Shown here piece after piece: positions 1 through 8,948 of a DNA stretch of 64,000 bases; the first letter of the stretch is position 1, and each line of letters starts with the position of its first letter. Under the pieces are notes generated by a model. That model had not been told where the DNA came from. It did no database searches and worked only from the letters and a program-made list of their open reading frames with translations. Position numbers and translations under genes: made by a program. Origin of the DNA: Gammaproteobacteria bacterium (GTDB lineage: Bacteria > Pseudomonadota > Gammaproteobacteria > Steroidobacterales > Rariloculaceae); the NCBI GenBank assembly GCA_022825505.1, contig JAJDWR010000027.1, positions 62,001 through 126,000 on the forward strand. Direction: 5' to 3'.

Positions 1-2
1 GC

Positions 3-1577
3 ACTGACGGCACACGCGCAGGATCGGCTCTGACCGGGCCGGACATTCCCGATATCGGCCACGAAATCGGCGAGCACAACATCCGGGTATTCAATCTCGA
101 CATCCATAACCCGGTCTTTATCGTGTCCGCCGCGCTGGTGGTCATGCTGGTGATCGGCACGTTGCTGTTCCCGCAGCAGGCGGCGACGTTTTTCGCCGAT
201 GTGAGGGTCTGGACGACCGCGACGTTCGACTGGTTTTTCTTCGCGGCCTCGGATTTCTTCGTCCTGTTCTGTTTCGGTGTGGCGCTGTCCCCGCTGGGCC
301 GGATTCGTCTTGGCGGGCGGGACGCCGCGCCGCAGTACGGCTACTCGGCGTGGCTGGCCATGCTATTTGCGGCCGGCGTGGGCATCGGCCTGATGTTCTT
401 CGGCGTCCTGGAACCTGTGACCCATACCCTGGAGCCTCCGCTGGGCGTCGACCCCGCCGACACCGAGACCGCGCGCGCCGTGGGCATGTCGGCCGCCATC
501 CTGCACTGGGGACTGCACGCCTGGGCCATCTACGCGGTCGCCGGCCTGTCGCTGGCGTTCTTCTGTTTCAATCGCGGCATGCCGCTGACGCTGCGCTCCG
601 GGTTCTTCCCGCTGATCGGCAAGTCCGTCTGGGGTCCCTTCGGTCACACGGTGGACATCGTGGCGGTGCTGGCGACCCTGTTCGGGCTGGCGGTTTCGCT
701 GGGCTTCGGCGCCGAGCAGATCGCCGGCGGACTGCAATACCTGTTCGGTATCCCCGCGACCGCCGGCACCCGGGCCATCCTGATCATGGTCATCATCGCC
801 ATCGCGCTGGCGTCCGTCATCGCCGGGCTGGACAAGGGCGTCAAGCGCCTGAGCTGGATCAACATGGTGCTGGCGGGGCTGTTGTGGCTGTTCGTCCTGA
901 TCGCGGGGCCCACGCTGGTGATACTCGCGACCATCGCGAAAGCCGGCGTCGATTACGTCTACTACCTGCCCGGACTGAGCAACTGGATCGGCCGCGAGGA
1001 CGTGGCCTTCGTGCGCGACTGGTCGACCTTCTATTGGGCCTGGTGGGTGGCCTGGGCGCCGTTCGTGGGCATGTTCATCGCACGCATCAGTTTCGGCCGC
1101 ACGGTGCGCGAATTCATCACCTGGGTGCTGATCGTGCCGACGGTCATCGGCATCGTCTGGATGGCCACGTTCGGCGGGACCGCGCTGGACCAGTACTTTT
1201 CAGGCGGCTATACGGGGGTGGCGGACTCGGTGCCCGAACTGGCCCTGTTCCGGATGCTGGAACTCTTGCCGATGACGGGAGTGGTTTCCGCCGTCAGCGT
1301 GTTCCTGATCACGATCTTCTTCGTCACGTCGGCCGATTCGGGATCGCTGGTGATGGACACCATCACCGCCGGCGGCAAGATGGATGCGCCGGTGCAGCAA
1401 CGCGCCTTCTGGTGCCTGCTGGCCGGACTGGCCGCGATGGCGCTGATGCTGGGCGGCGGCATGGCCTCCCTGCAGGCGCTGACCCTGACGGTGGGCCTGC
1501 CCTTCGCCGTGGTGCTGCTGTGCATGTGCGCGGGCCTCTACAAGGGGCTGCGCGAGGAACTGGCGATCCAGGACTGA
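3..1577 (+). CDS. BCCT-family betaine/choline/carnitine transporter (5' end outside window)
   Basis: Secondary transporter of the betaine-carnitine-choline family in the inner membrane, importing quaternary ammonium compounds with Na+ or H+. The frame is open from base 3, so the true start lies left of the window; 524 residues are visible. The family signature begins near base 1029 with FYWAWWVAWAPFVGMFIARI, followed by SFGRTVREFI, the aromatic substrate box and amphipathic region. About a dozen hydrophobic segments follow the usual NPVF start of the core. A GTG at 123 would lose the first helix and is unlikely to be the start. It is convergent with the MttB-like gene 35 bases away and sits beside a demethylation cluster, so glycine betaine, dimethylglycine or a related compound is the likely substrate. 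The exact substrate cannot be read from sequence. Confidence 0.93.
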   Translation, partial: TDGTRAGSALTGPDIPDIGHEIGEHNIRVFNLDIHNPVFIVSAALVVMLVIGTLLFPQQAATFFADVRVWTTATFDWFFFAASDFFVLFCFGVALSPLGRIRLGGRDAAPQYGYSAWLAMLFAAGVGIGLMFFGVLEPVTHTLEPPLGVDPADTETARAVGMSAAILHWGLHAWAIYAVAGLSLAFFCFNRGMPLTLRSGFFPLIGKSVWGPFGHTVDIVAVLATLFGLAVSLGFGAEQIAGGLQYLFGIPATAGTRAILIMVIIAIALASVIAGLDKGVKRLSWINMVLAGLLWLFVLIAGPTLVILATIAKAGVDYVYYLPGLSNWIGREDVAFVRDWSTFYWAWWVAWAPFVGMFIARISFGRTVREFITWVLIVPTVIGIVWMATFGGTALDQYFSGGYTGVADSVPELALFRMLELLPMTGVVSAVSVFLITIFFVTSADSGSLVMDTITAGGKMDAPVQQRAFWCLLAGLAAMALMLGGGMASLQALTLTVGLPFAVVLLCMCAGLYKGLREELAIQD

Positions 1578-1612
1578 GGGCGTATCGGCGAAGGGGGTTA
1601 CGCGACGGTTCG

Positions 1613-3154
1613 CTATCGGCCCATTGCCGCCGGGGAAAGGAAGATCGGGAAATCGGCCCGGACCCGGGAATCGATGTCGTCGCTGACGTGGCGCGGCACA
1701 TGATTGGCGAGAAGTTCGCGCTTCCTTTCGATGGCCCGGTTCAGCGGAATCGGCTTGCCCTGTTCCTCCCAGTCCGTCGGGCTGCTGCGGTCGCTGAAGT
1801 CCGGATAAAAATACTCGCTCTGCATCACCCGAAGCGTGGTCCCGGAACCCAGGTAGTGGCCTTCTCCGCTGGTGCAGATCTGTTCGATTTCGGCGAAGCT
1901 CAGCGTATCGGCGCTGACTTCGATGCCGCGGGTCACGCGCCCGGCGGCGCCGAGGATGTCGTTGTCCAGCAGCAGGCTCTCCGGGCACGTGCCCAGCAGG
2001 CTGGCGTACATGCCGGCGGACTCGTAAACGATGTTCGCCCCGGACAAGGCGGCCGACAGCACCGTCGCCGCGCGTTCCGCGCCGGCCTGAAAGTCCGGAA
2101 ACTTGGCGTCCGTCATGCCGCACGCTGTGCCGAAGGGCAGGTCGAAATGGTTGCCGACCTGCGCGCAGGCGGCGGACAGCAGGCCCTGCTCCGGCGAGCC
2201 GCCGCTCATGGCCCCGGTACGCAGGTCCGAAACGAACGGCCACGCGCCGATAATCGCCGGCGCTCCGGGTTCGATCGCGTTGACGTAGACCAGCCCGCCG
2301 AGGCACTCGGCCCAAGCCTGGGAAACCGCTCCGGCCAGGCAGGCGGGTGCGGTCGCGCCGGCCTGTCCCGCCGACAACAGCAGTACCGGCATGCCGCCCT
2401 CGACCGCGACGCGCAGGCATTCGAGGGCATCGGTGGCGAACTTCAGCGGCGGCACCACGAAGCAGTTGGACTGGCTGACGAAGGGGCGCGCCCGCCACTC
2501 GGCCTCGCCGCCGGCGACAATGTGCAGCAGCTCGAGGCTCTTCTCCATGTGCCGCGCCACTGTCCAGCTGGAGCCGACGTGCTTGCTGGTGCCCGTCACC
2601 GAGCAATAGAGCGTATTGATGTCCAGCGCATAGTTGTCGTCGATGTCCCGCGGGACGCAGGTGCGCTGGAACATGTGAATGTGCTCGCAGGTGTCGGCGA
2701 TGCGCGCCATGTCGTAAAGGTCCTGCGCCGTGGAATCCCGGTAGAGGTTGTTCTCCGGGTCGGCTGCCATGACCGCGGCGCCGGCGGTGGAGAAGTGCAC
2801 CTTGGCGCCGCTCAGGTCCAGATCCCGCTGCGGGTCCCGGGCGTGCAGCACCAGGTTCCGCCGGGCCTGCTGCAAGGTCCGTTCCACCAGACTTCGCGGC
2901 ATGCGCAAACGCCCGTCGTCACCGAGCACGGCGCCGGCGGCGGTGCAGGTCTCCACGCAGTGAGGCGTGGCGTCGGCGAAACCCACCCGCTCGAGAATCC
3001 TGAAGGCGTTGTCGACAACGGCGGCAACGTCGGCAGCGGACAAGGGCCGGAACTGCCCGCCGGCATGCCCGGGCCGAACCGGCTTGACCGCTTCTGCCAG
3101 GGGCTTGGCGCGCTCGGCCCTGCGCGCCTGCCTACCCCCCGATCGGCGGGGCAT
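1613..3154 (-). CDS. trimethylamine methyltransferase (MttB) family protein, non-pyrrolysine type
   Basis: Corrinoid-type methyltransferase family (COG5598), 513 residues. Family members transfer a methyl group from a quaternary or tertiary amine to a corrinoid protein. I place the start at the ATG at 3154 because AAGGAGGG lies 7 bases upstream; an open frame reaches 3229 but has no such site. There is no in-frame TAG, so this is the pyrrolysine-free branch, which includes glycine betaine methyltransferase MtgB. Family-typical glycine/alanine-rich TIM-barrel segments are present (for example GAMSGGSPEQGLL and FGTACGMTDAKFPD). No corrinoid protein or reactivase gene is nearby. With the BCCT transporter and two GcvT-fusion dehydrogenases around it, a role in betaine-type demethylation is inferred; the actual methyl acceptor is unknown. 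Confidence 0.88.
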   Translation of the reverse strand: MPRRSGGRQARRAERAKPLAEAVKPVRPGHAGGQFRPLSAADVAAVVDNAFRILERVGFADATPHCVETCTAAGAVLGDDGRLRMPRSLVERTLQQARRNLVLHARDPQRDLDLSGAKVHFSTAGAAVMAADPENNLYRDSTAQDLYDMARIADTCEHIHMFQRTCVPRDIDDNYALDINTLYCSVTGTSKHVGSSWTVARHMEKSLELLHIVAGGEAEWRARPFVSQSNCFVVPPLKFATDALECLRVAVEGGMPVLLLSAGQAGATAPACLAGAVSQAWAECLGGLVYVNAIEPGAPAIIGAWPFVSDLRTGAMSGGSPEQGLLSAACAQVGNHFDLPFGTACGMTDAKFPDFQAGAERAATVLSAALSGANIVYESAGMYASLLGTCPESLLLDNDILGAAGRVTRGIEVSADTLSFAEIEQICTSGEGHYLGSGTTLRVMQSEYFYPDFSDRSSPTDWEEQGKPIPLNRAIERKRELLANHVPRHVSDDIDSRVRADFPIFLSPAAMGR

Positions 3155-3346
3155 GGCGGCCCTCCTTGGAGAAACGACGTTGAGAAGACATTGTGGCGGA
3201 GCACACGAACCGAAAGACACGGAAAGCATAGTTTATACGATGCCATAGCGGCTAGCGGAGTCTTCTGCGACCGCAAGTCCTGAATCTGGTCAATTCGTGC
3301 AGTTTCCGTTCTGACGGTGCGCAAAACCCCATGCTACGATGCCCCC

Positions 3347-3661
3347 ATGGATATGACTCTCGCCGGATTCATCGCCCTTGGCGCACTTATCGTCGGCCAG
3401 TTCGCCTGGCTGCGGCAGGATATCCGCGAGTCGCGCAAGGAGCTGCGCGGTGAGATCGGCTCAGTTCGCAAGGAACTGCTCGGCGAGATCGGCTCGGTTC
3501 GCGGCGAATTGGGCGAGTTGCGCAACGAATTGGGCGAGTTGCGCGAGCGCGTGGCGCGGATCGAGGGCTTGTTGGAGGCCGTGTTCATGCGCCGCGACCT
3601 GACGCCCTTCCCCGAGCCGCCCCCCACCGGAGACTTGCCGGACAAGTCCAGGGCCGCCTGA
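3347..3661 (+). CDS. small membrane-anchored coiled-coil protein with internal repeats
   Basis: Predicted 104-residue protein, family not recognised. It starts MDMTLAGFIALGALIVGQFA, a single N-terminal hydrophobic segment. Residues about 28-75 are a charged coiled coil built from near-identical units (E-I-G-S-V-R-K/G-E-L, then E-L-G-E-L-R-N), visible in the DNA as repeated gagatcggctc and gaattgggcgagttgcgc blocks. The tail is proline-rich. I chose the ATG at 3347 so the hydrophobic segment comes first; an in-frame codon at 3317 would add ten residues. It is divergent from the MttB-like gene. The repeat-built coil suggests a short membrane-tethered structural protein, but repeats can also keep a frame open by chance. 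Confidence 0.55.
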   Translation: MDMTLAGFIALGALIVGQFAWLRQDIRESRKELRGEIGSVRKELLGEIGSVRGELGELRNELGELRERVARIEGLLEAVFMRRDLTPFPEPPPTGDLPDKSRAA

Positions 3662-3838
3662 GGGCGCGCACGATCGGGGCACAAACGTTGGCCGGCTACC
3701 GCGAATATCTCGCTGCAACTGTCGAATCGTTCTTCGGGACAGCGCTCCGGTGACGGTGATCGACCGTTCCGGATGGCGGGATCCGTGATCGGTGGCGCAT
3801 TCGGGAAGGCGGACGTCGCTCGCGTCGAGGGGTGAATA

Positions 3839-3867
3839 TTGACGCTCGCGCGGGTCGGGCGCATAGT
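3839..3867 (+). promoter_or_regulatory. candidate sigma-70 promoter of the dehydrogenase operon
   Basis: TTGACG at 3839-3844, a 17-base spacer and CATAGT at 3862-3867 match the -35/-10 pattern in an otherwise GC-rich gap. Transcription would begin near 3874 and read the two FAD-GcvT genes. The rest of 3662-3953 shows no gene and no riboswitch-like fold that I can recognise. Confidence 0.45.
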
Positions 3868-3953
3868 GACAGACGTGAATCGCGGTCTCCACGATCTGTG
3901 CCCATTCCCCGTTCGCCGCCGCGCCGCTGGATAGCGGTACCCACCCGAAGGCG

Positions 3954-6368
3954 ATGGAAGACCAGGCCCGCATTGTCATCGTCGGCGGCGGCATCATGGG
4001 CGTCGGCCTGCTGTACCACCTGGCCGAGGAGGGGTGCAGCGATGTCCTGCTGATCGAGAAGGGGGAGCTGACGTCGGGCTCCACCTGGCACGCGGCCGGT
4101 CAGTGCCCCAATCTGGTCGGAAACTACAATCTCGCCAAGATCCACGAGTACAGCATCGCCCTGTACGGGAAGCTGGAGCAGCTCACCGGCCAGGCAGTCG
4201 GCTGGCACGGCTGCGGCAGCGTCCGCTTCGCCCTGAACGAGCGGGACCTGGACTGGTTCCGGTACCTGCGCGGGATCGCCACCGAAGTCGGTTATCACAT
4301 GGAGATCATCGATGTGCCGCAGATTGCCAGGCTGAATCCCTTCGTCACCACCGAAGGCGTGCTGGCCGGGGCCTGGACCCGCAACGACGGCCATGCCGAT
4401 CCGTTCGGGTTGACCCAGGCGATGGCCAGGGGGGCACGCGAGATGGGCGCGAGGATCATGCGGCGCAACCGGGTGACCGCCATCAACGCCCGCCCGGGCG
4501 GGGAATGGGAAGTGGTGACGGAACAGGGTACGGTCATTGCCGAAACGGTCGTCAACGCCGCCGGCTGCTTCGCCCGGCAGGTGGCGCAGATGGTGGGAGC
4601 GGACCTGCCCATCTTCAATGTCCAGCATCACTACCTGGTGTCCGGCCCGGTGCCGGAATTTGCCGAAAGAAGTGTCGAACTCCCCGTAACCCGCGACCCC
4701 TGGGCTTCCTCGTACCTTCGCCAGGAACAGGAGTCCGGGCTGATCGGCATCTACGAGGGCGACGGCATCACCGAAGCCTGGCAACCGGGCGGACTGCCGT
4801 CGTGGGAATCCGACAGCGAACTGTTTACCGACGACCTGGAGCGCCTGATGCCCTGGCTGGGGCGCGCCATGGAGCGCATGCCGATCTTCGAGCCGGCGGG
4901 CATCAAGCGCATCGTCAACGGGGCCATCTCCCACAGCCCCGACGGGCTGCCGCTGCTCGGGCCGGTGGCGGGGTTGCGCAATTTCTGGCTCTGCTGCGGC
5001 ACGTCTTTCGGCATTGCCCAGGGCGCCGGTTCCGGCAAGTACCTGGCCCAGTGGATCCTGCACGGCGACTCCGAAATCAACATGACCGGGTTCGATCCGC
5101 GGCGGTTCGGCGTATTTGCCGATGCCGCCTTCATGCGGGCCAGGGGCCGCCAGGACTACGGCATGACCTACGCCACGGTGATGCCCGGGGAAGAACTGCC
5201 TGCCGCCCGCCAGTGCCGGACCAGCCCCCTGCACGACAGGCTCAGTGCGCAGGGCTGTGTATACACCGAAACCTTCGGCTGGGAGCGGCCCAAGTGGTTC
5301 TCGCCGGACGGCCGGGAGGAGCAGTACAGCTTCCGCCACAACAACGTATTCGATGTCGTGCGCGACGAGTGCATGGCGGTGCGCGAGCGGGTCGGTCTGC
5401 TGGACCTCTCCGGGTTCGCGAAGTACGACGTGACGGGTCCCGATGCGGAGACAATGCTGGATCGGTTGTGCGCCAACCGGTTGCCGAAGCACGGACGTAT
5501 CGCGCTCACCCACCTTCTGTCCGAGGGCGGGCGCATCGGCGCCGAAGCCACCGTTACCCGGCTGGACGATGAAGCCTTCTACGTGCTCTCCGCCGCCGGC
5601 GCCGAATTGCGCGATTTCGATCACCTGCAGCAGGGCCGTAACCCGGAAGAGCAGGTCCGCATCGATAATGTCACGGACCGGCGCGGCGTGCTTGTGCTGG
5701 CCGGGCCGCACGCCCGTGACGTGTTGGCGAAGGTCACGGATGCGCCCCTGGACAATACTGCCTTTCCCTGGCTCAGTGGCAGGGAAATCCATGTCGCCGG
5801 GATGCCGGTGCGGGCGCTGCGCGTGAACTACGTGGGTGAACTGGGGTGGGAACTGCACCCGGCGATGGAGTACATGGAGCCGCTGTACGACGCGTTGATG
5901 GAGGTCGGAGCGGACTTCGGCATCGGCAATTTCGGCCTCTATGCGGTCAACAGCCTCAGGCTGGAGAAGACCTACCGGAGCTGGGGCGCAGAGCTGACCA
6001 ACGAAGTCACCATGATCGACGCCGCCATGGAGCGGTTCATCAAGTTCGACAAGGGCGACTTCATCGGCCGGGAAGCGACCCTGCAGCAGCAGGACCGCAC
6101 CCTGCAACTGATCTACTTCAGCCTCGACGCCGGCGACGCGGACGTGCAGGGCGGCGAGCCGATTTTCGCCGGCGAGCGCTGCGTGGGTGTGACAACTACC
6201 GGCGGTTACGGACACTTTGTCCGCAAGAGCCTCGGCTTCGGCTATGTCCCGCCGTCGCTGGCCGGCCCGGGCACGGAGTTGACGGTCGACGTGCTCGGGC
6301 AACGGCGCAAGGTGACGTTGCACACCGATCCGGTATATGACCCGGCCAACTCCCGATTGCGCGCCTGA
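3954..6368 (+). CDS. dimethylglycine/sarcosine dehydrogenase-like FAD oxidoreductase-GcvT fusion (first copy)
   Basis: Oxidative N-demethylase, 804 residues, about the usual size for dimethylglycine and sarcosine dehydrogenases. Residues 1-400 form a DAO-type FAD domain with IVGGGIMG at the dinucleotide fold and SGSTWHAAG, whose histidine (about residue 46) matches the covalently flavinylated histidine of these enzymes. The C-terminal half is a GcvT-like folate domain (RVGLLDLSGFAKY, VNYVGELGWEL) that would capture the released methyl as 5,10-methylene-THF. The next gene starts six bases after its stop. EtfA/EtfB encoded nearby could accept the electrons. The exact substrate (dimethylglycine, sarcosine or another N-methyl compound) cannot be set from sequence. 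Confidence 0.9.
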   Translation: MEDQARIVIVGGGIMGVGLLYHLAEEGCSDVLLIEKGELTSGSTWHAAGQCPNLVGNYNLAKIHEYSIALYGKLEQLTGQAVGWHGCGSVRFALNERDLDWFRYLRGIATEVGYHMEIIDVPQIARLNPFVTTEGVLAGAWTRNDGHADPFGLTQAMARGAREMGARIMRRNRVTAINARPGGEWEVVTEQGTVIAETVVNAAGCFARQVAQMVGADLPIFNVQHHYLVSGPVPEFAERSVELPVTRDPWASSYLRQEQESGLIGIYEGDGITEAWQPGGLPSWESDSELFTDDLERLMPWLGRAMERMPIFEPAGIKRIVNGAISHSPDGLPLLGPVAGLRNFWLCCGTSFGIAQGAGSGKYLAQWILHGDSEINMTGFDPRRFGVFADAAFMRARGRQDYGMTYATVMPGEELPAARQCRTSPLHDRLSAQGCVYTETFGWERPKWFSPDGREEQYSFRHNNVFDVVRDECMAVRERVGLLDLSGFAKYDVTGPDAETMLDRLCANRLPKHGRIALTHLLSEGGRIGAEATVTRLDDEAFYVLSAAGAELRDFDHLQQGRNPEEQVRIDNVTDRRGVLVLAGPHARDVLAKVTDAPLDNTAFPWLSGREIHVAGMPVRALRVNYVGELGWELHPAMEYMEPLYDALMEVGADFGIGNFGLYAVNSLRLEKTYRSWGAELTNEVTMIDAAMERFIKFDKGDFIGREATLQQQDRTLQLIYFSLDAGDADVQGGEPIFAGERCVGVTTTGGYGHFVRKSLGFGYVPPSLAGPGTELTVDVLGQRRKVTLHTDPVYDPANSRLRA

Positions 6369-6374
6369 CCGCCG

Positions 6375-8831
6375 ATGACGGCCCGGCCCGAGCGCACCGC
6401 CGGCCTGCCGCGACGCGCCAGCGTGGTCGTGATCGGCGGCGGCGTGATCGGCTGCTCGGTCGCCTACCATCTGGCGAGAGCCGGCGTCGCGGACGTGGTG
6501 CTGCTGGAGCGCAGACAACTGACCTCGGGCACCACCTGGCACGCGGCGGGATTGGTGGGCCAGCTTCGCACGTCCATCAACATGACGGAGCTGGCGCGCT
6601 ATACCAGCGAACTCTACCTGCGCCTGGAGGCCGAAACCGGCCAGGCGACCGGCTACCGGCGCTGCGGTTCCTTCTCGCTGGCCACCAACGAAGAGCGGTT
6701 CGAGGAGTTGCGGCGCAGTGCCTCGATGGCGAAGGTCTTCGGACTTGAAGTGGAGGTAGTCACGCCTGCGGCGATCAAGGCCCGGGTTCCCCTGCTGCAT
6801 ACCGGAGACGTGCTAGGGGGCATCCACATACCTTCCGACGGCTACGCCAACGCGGTGGACGTGACCAACGCGCTGGCGAAAGGCGCCACCGCCGCCGGTG
6901 CGCACATCTTTCAGAACGTGCCGGTCACGTCCATTCTCACCTCGGGCGGCAGCGTAACCGGCGTGGCCACCGATCAAGGCGAGATCCGTGCCGACTGCGT
7001 CGTGCTCTGTGCCGGCATGTGGACCCGGGAACTGGCCGCGACGGTGGGCGTCAACGTGCCCCTGCACGCGTGCGAGCACTACTACGCCCTGTTTGCATCG
7101 GTGCAAGGACTGGACGAGAACTTCCCGGTCGTGCGCGACTACGACGCCTGCGCCTACTACAAGTACGACGCGGGCAAGCTGCTGCTCGGCGCGTTCGAGC
7201 CCAATGCCCGCCCCTGGGCTATGGAGGGGATTCCCGAGGACTTCTGTTTCGACGAGATCGACGGCAGCCTGGAGCACTTCGAACCGATCCTGGAGCAGGC
7301 CCTGGTGCGCATGCCGGCGCTGGAATCCGCCGGACTGGAGACGTTCTTCTGCGGCCCGGAGAGCTTTACCCCGGATGTCCGCTACCACATCGGTCAGGCA
7401 CCCGAACTGGACAATTGTTTTGTGGCGGCAGGGCTGAATTCCATCGGCCTGCAATCCGCCGGCGGCATCGGCCGTGTCATCTCGGACTGGATCCGGCACG
7501 GACACCCGCCTTCGGATCTCTGGGAAGTGGACGTGCGCCGCAATCAGCCCTTCCAGCGCAACCGGAAGTATCTGCGCGAACGGGTCTCGGAAAGCCTCGG
7601 CCTGCTGTACGCCACGCATTACCCCTATCGCCAGTACGACACCGCCCGGGGCGTTCGCAAGTCGCCGCTCCACGATCGGCTGAAGTCCGCCGGGGCCTGT
7701 CACGGCGAGGTCGCTGGCTGGGAGCGGCCCAACTGGTATGCGCCGGAACCGGGTCTGGCGCGCTACGAGTACAGCTACGGACGGCAGAACTGGTTCGAGT
7801 ACGCCTCGGCGGAACACCGGGCGGTGCGCGAGCGGGTGGGACTGTTCGACCTGTCCTCTTTCGCCAAGTTCCGGCTCCAGGGCCCGGATGCCGCCCGCGT
7901 GCTCAACAATGTCTGCGCGAACGATGTCGATGTGCCTCCCGGCCGCATTGTCTATACCCAATGGCTGAACGAGCGCGGCGGCATCGAAGCGGACCTGACG
8001 GTGACCCGGCTCACCGAAGACTGCTGCCTGGTCGTCACCGCCGCGGCCACCGAAGTCCGGGACTTCAACTGGCTGCAACGGCACACTCCGCCGGACGCCC
8101 GCTGCGTGCTGACCAATGTGACCTCGGCCATGGGCGTGATTTCGATCATGGGGCCGGACGCCCGGGCGCTATTGCAGTCCCTGAGCCCGAATGACCTCTC
8201 CAACGGAGCCTTTCCGTTCGCCCACAGCCGGGAAATCGAACTTGGCTATGCCCTGGTGCGCGCCTCCCGGATCACCTACGTTGGCGAACTCGGCTGGGAA
8301 CTCTACATCCCCACCGAGTTCACGGCCGGCGTCTACGACACGCTCGTCGAAGCGGGCGCACCGTTCGGCCTGGCCCACGCCGGCTACCATGCGCTGGATT
8401 CGCTGCGCATCGAAAAGGCCTATCGGCACTGGGGGCACGACATCACCGACGAGGACACGCCGCTGGAAGCGGGCCTTGGTTTTGCGGTGAAGTTCGACAA
8501 GCCGGGCGGGTTCATCGGCCGCGACGCACTGTTGAAGGAAAAGGAGGCAGGGTCCGCGAAGCGCCTGATGCAGTTCCGGCTTCTGGACCCGCAGCCGCTG
8601 CTCTACCACAACGAACCCATCTGGCGCGACAACGTCCTGGTCGGACACATCACCTCCGGCGCCTACGGCCACACCCTCGGCGGCGCCATCGGCATGGGCT
8701 ACGTCGATACCGCGAAAGTGCCGGATCCGGCCGAAGGCGGCTTCAGCATCGAAGTGGCCGGGGTGCAGGTGCCGGCGGAGGTGTCGTCAAAGCCGATGTA
8801 CGATCCGGCGAGCCGGCGCATCCGCTGCTGA
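6375..8831 (+). CDS. dimethylglycine/sarcosine dehydrogenase-like FAD oxidoreductase-GcvT fusion (second copy)
   Basis: Paralogue of the upstream gene, 818 residues, with the same order: FAD domain (VIGGGVIGCSVAYHL), covalent-flavin motif SGTTWHAAG with its histidine near residue 56, then the folate-binding GcvT-like half (RVGLFDLSSFAKF, ITYVGELGWELYI). It lies six bases downstream of the first copy and is surely cotranscribed. The two copies are clearly diverged, so they probably handle successive N-methyl substrates, such as dimethylglycine then sarcosine, rather than being a recent duplication. That division of labour is inference. The gene ends about 100 bases before the convergent aminotransferase. 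Confidence 0.9.
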   Translation: MTARPERTAGLPRRASVVVIGGGVIGCSVAYHLARAGVADVVLLERRQLTSGTTWHAAGLVGQLRTSINMTELARYTSELYLRLEAETGQATGYRRCGSFSLATNEERFEELRRSASMAKVFGLEVEVVTPAAIKARVPLLHTGDVLGGIHIPSDGYANAVDVTNALAKGATAAGAHIFQNVPVTSILTSGGSVTGVATDQGEIRADCVVLCAGMWTRELAATVGVNVPLHACEHYYALFASVQGLDENFPVVRDYDACAYYKYDAGKLLLGAFEPNARPWAMEGIPEDFCFDEIDGSLEHFEPILEQALVRMPALESAGLETFFCGPESFTPDVRYHIGQAPELDNCFVAAGLNSIGLQSAGGIGRVISDWIRHGHPPSDLWEVDVRRNQPFQRNRKYLRERVSESLGLLYATHYPYRQYDTARGVRKSPLHDRLKSAGACHGEVAGWERPNWYAPEPGLARYEYSYGRQNWFEYASAEHRAVRERVGLFDLSSFAKFRLQGPDAARVLNNVCANDVDVPPGRIVYTQWLNERGGIEADLTVTRLTEDCCLVVTAAATEVRDFNWLQRHTPPDARCVLTNVTSAMGVISIMGPDARALLQSLSPNDLSNGAFPFAHSREIELGYALVRASRITYVGELGWELYIPTEFTAGVYDTLVEAGAPFGLAHAGYHALDSLRIEKAYRHWGHDITDEDTPLEAGLGFAVKFDKPGGFIGRDALLKEKEAGSAKRLMQFRLLDPQPLLYHNEPIWRDNVLVGHITSGAYGHTLGGAIGMGYVDTAKVPDPAEGGFSIEVAGVQVPAEVSSKPMYDPASRRIRC

Positions 8832-8880
8832 GGCCGGGCCGGCGTCAACGCACGTATCCCAGTAGGGCAGATGGCCATGT

Positions 8881-8948
8881 CGCGGCCAGCGCCGGCGGGC
8901 TCTACGCCACCGCGGCCAGCGCCGGCGGGCTCTACGCGACCGCGGCCA
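8881..8948. repeat. 30-bp tandem repeat at the 3' end of the aminotransferase gene
   Basis: A 30-base unit (starting cgcggccagcgccggcgggc) occurs at 8881-8910 and 8911-8940 with one difference, followed by the first bases of a third unit. The second unit spans the stop codon of the minus-strand aminotransferase at 8932, so the repeat duplicates the coding end and trailing sequence. Confidence 0.85.

Noticed and set aside
1613-3154. Pyrrolysine-containing trimethylamine methyltransferase
   Set aside because: No in-frame TAG in the gene and no pyl genes in the window.
3662-3953. Glycine or THF riboswitch ahead of the demethylase operon
   Set aside because: I could not find the conserved cores; only a promoter-like pair is visible.
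3696-6800. Very long minus-strand open frame opposite the FAD-GcvT genes
   Set aside because: High-GC shadow of the real plus-strand genes; the translation is rich in R, H, G, A and P and has no family features. Similar shadows elsewhere (for example 350-3283, 48384-50714, 37413-40412) were dropped for the same reason.
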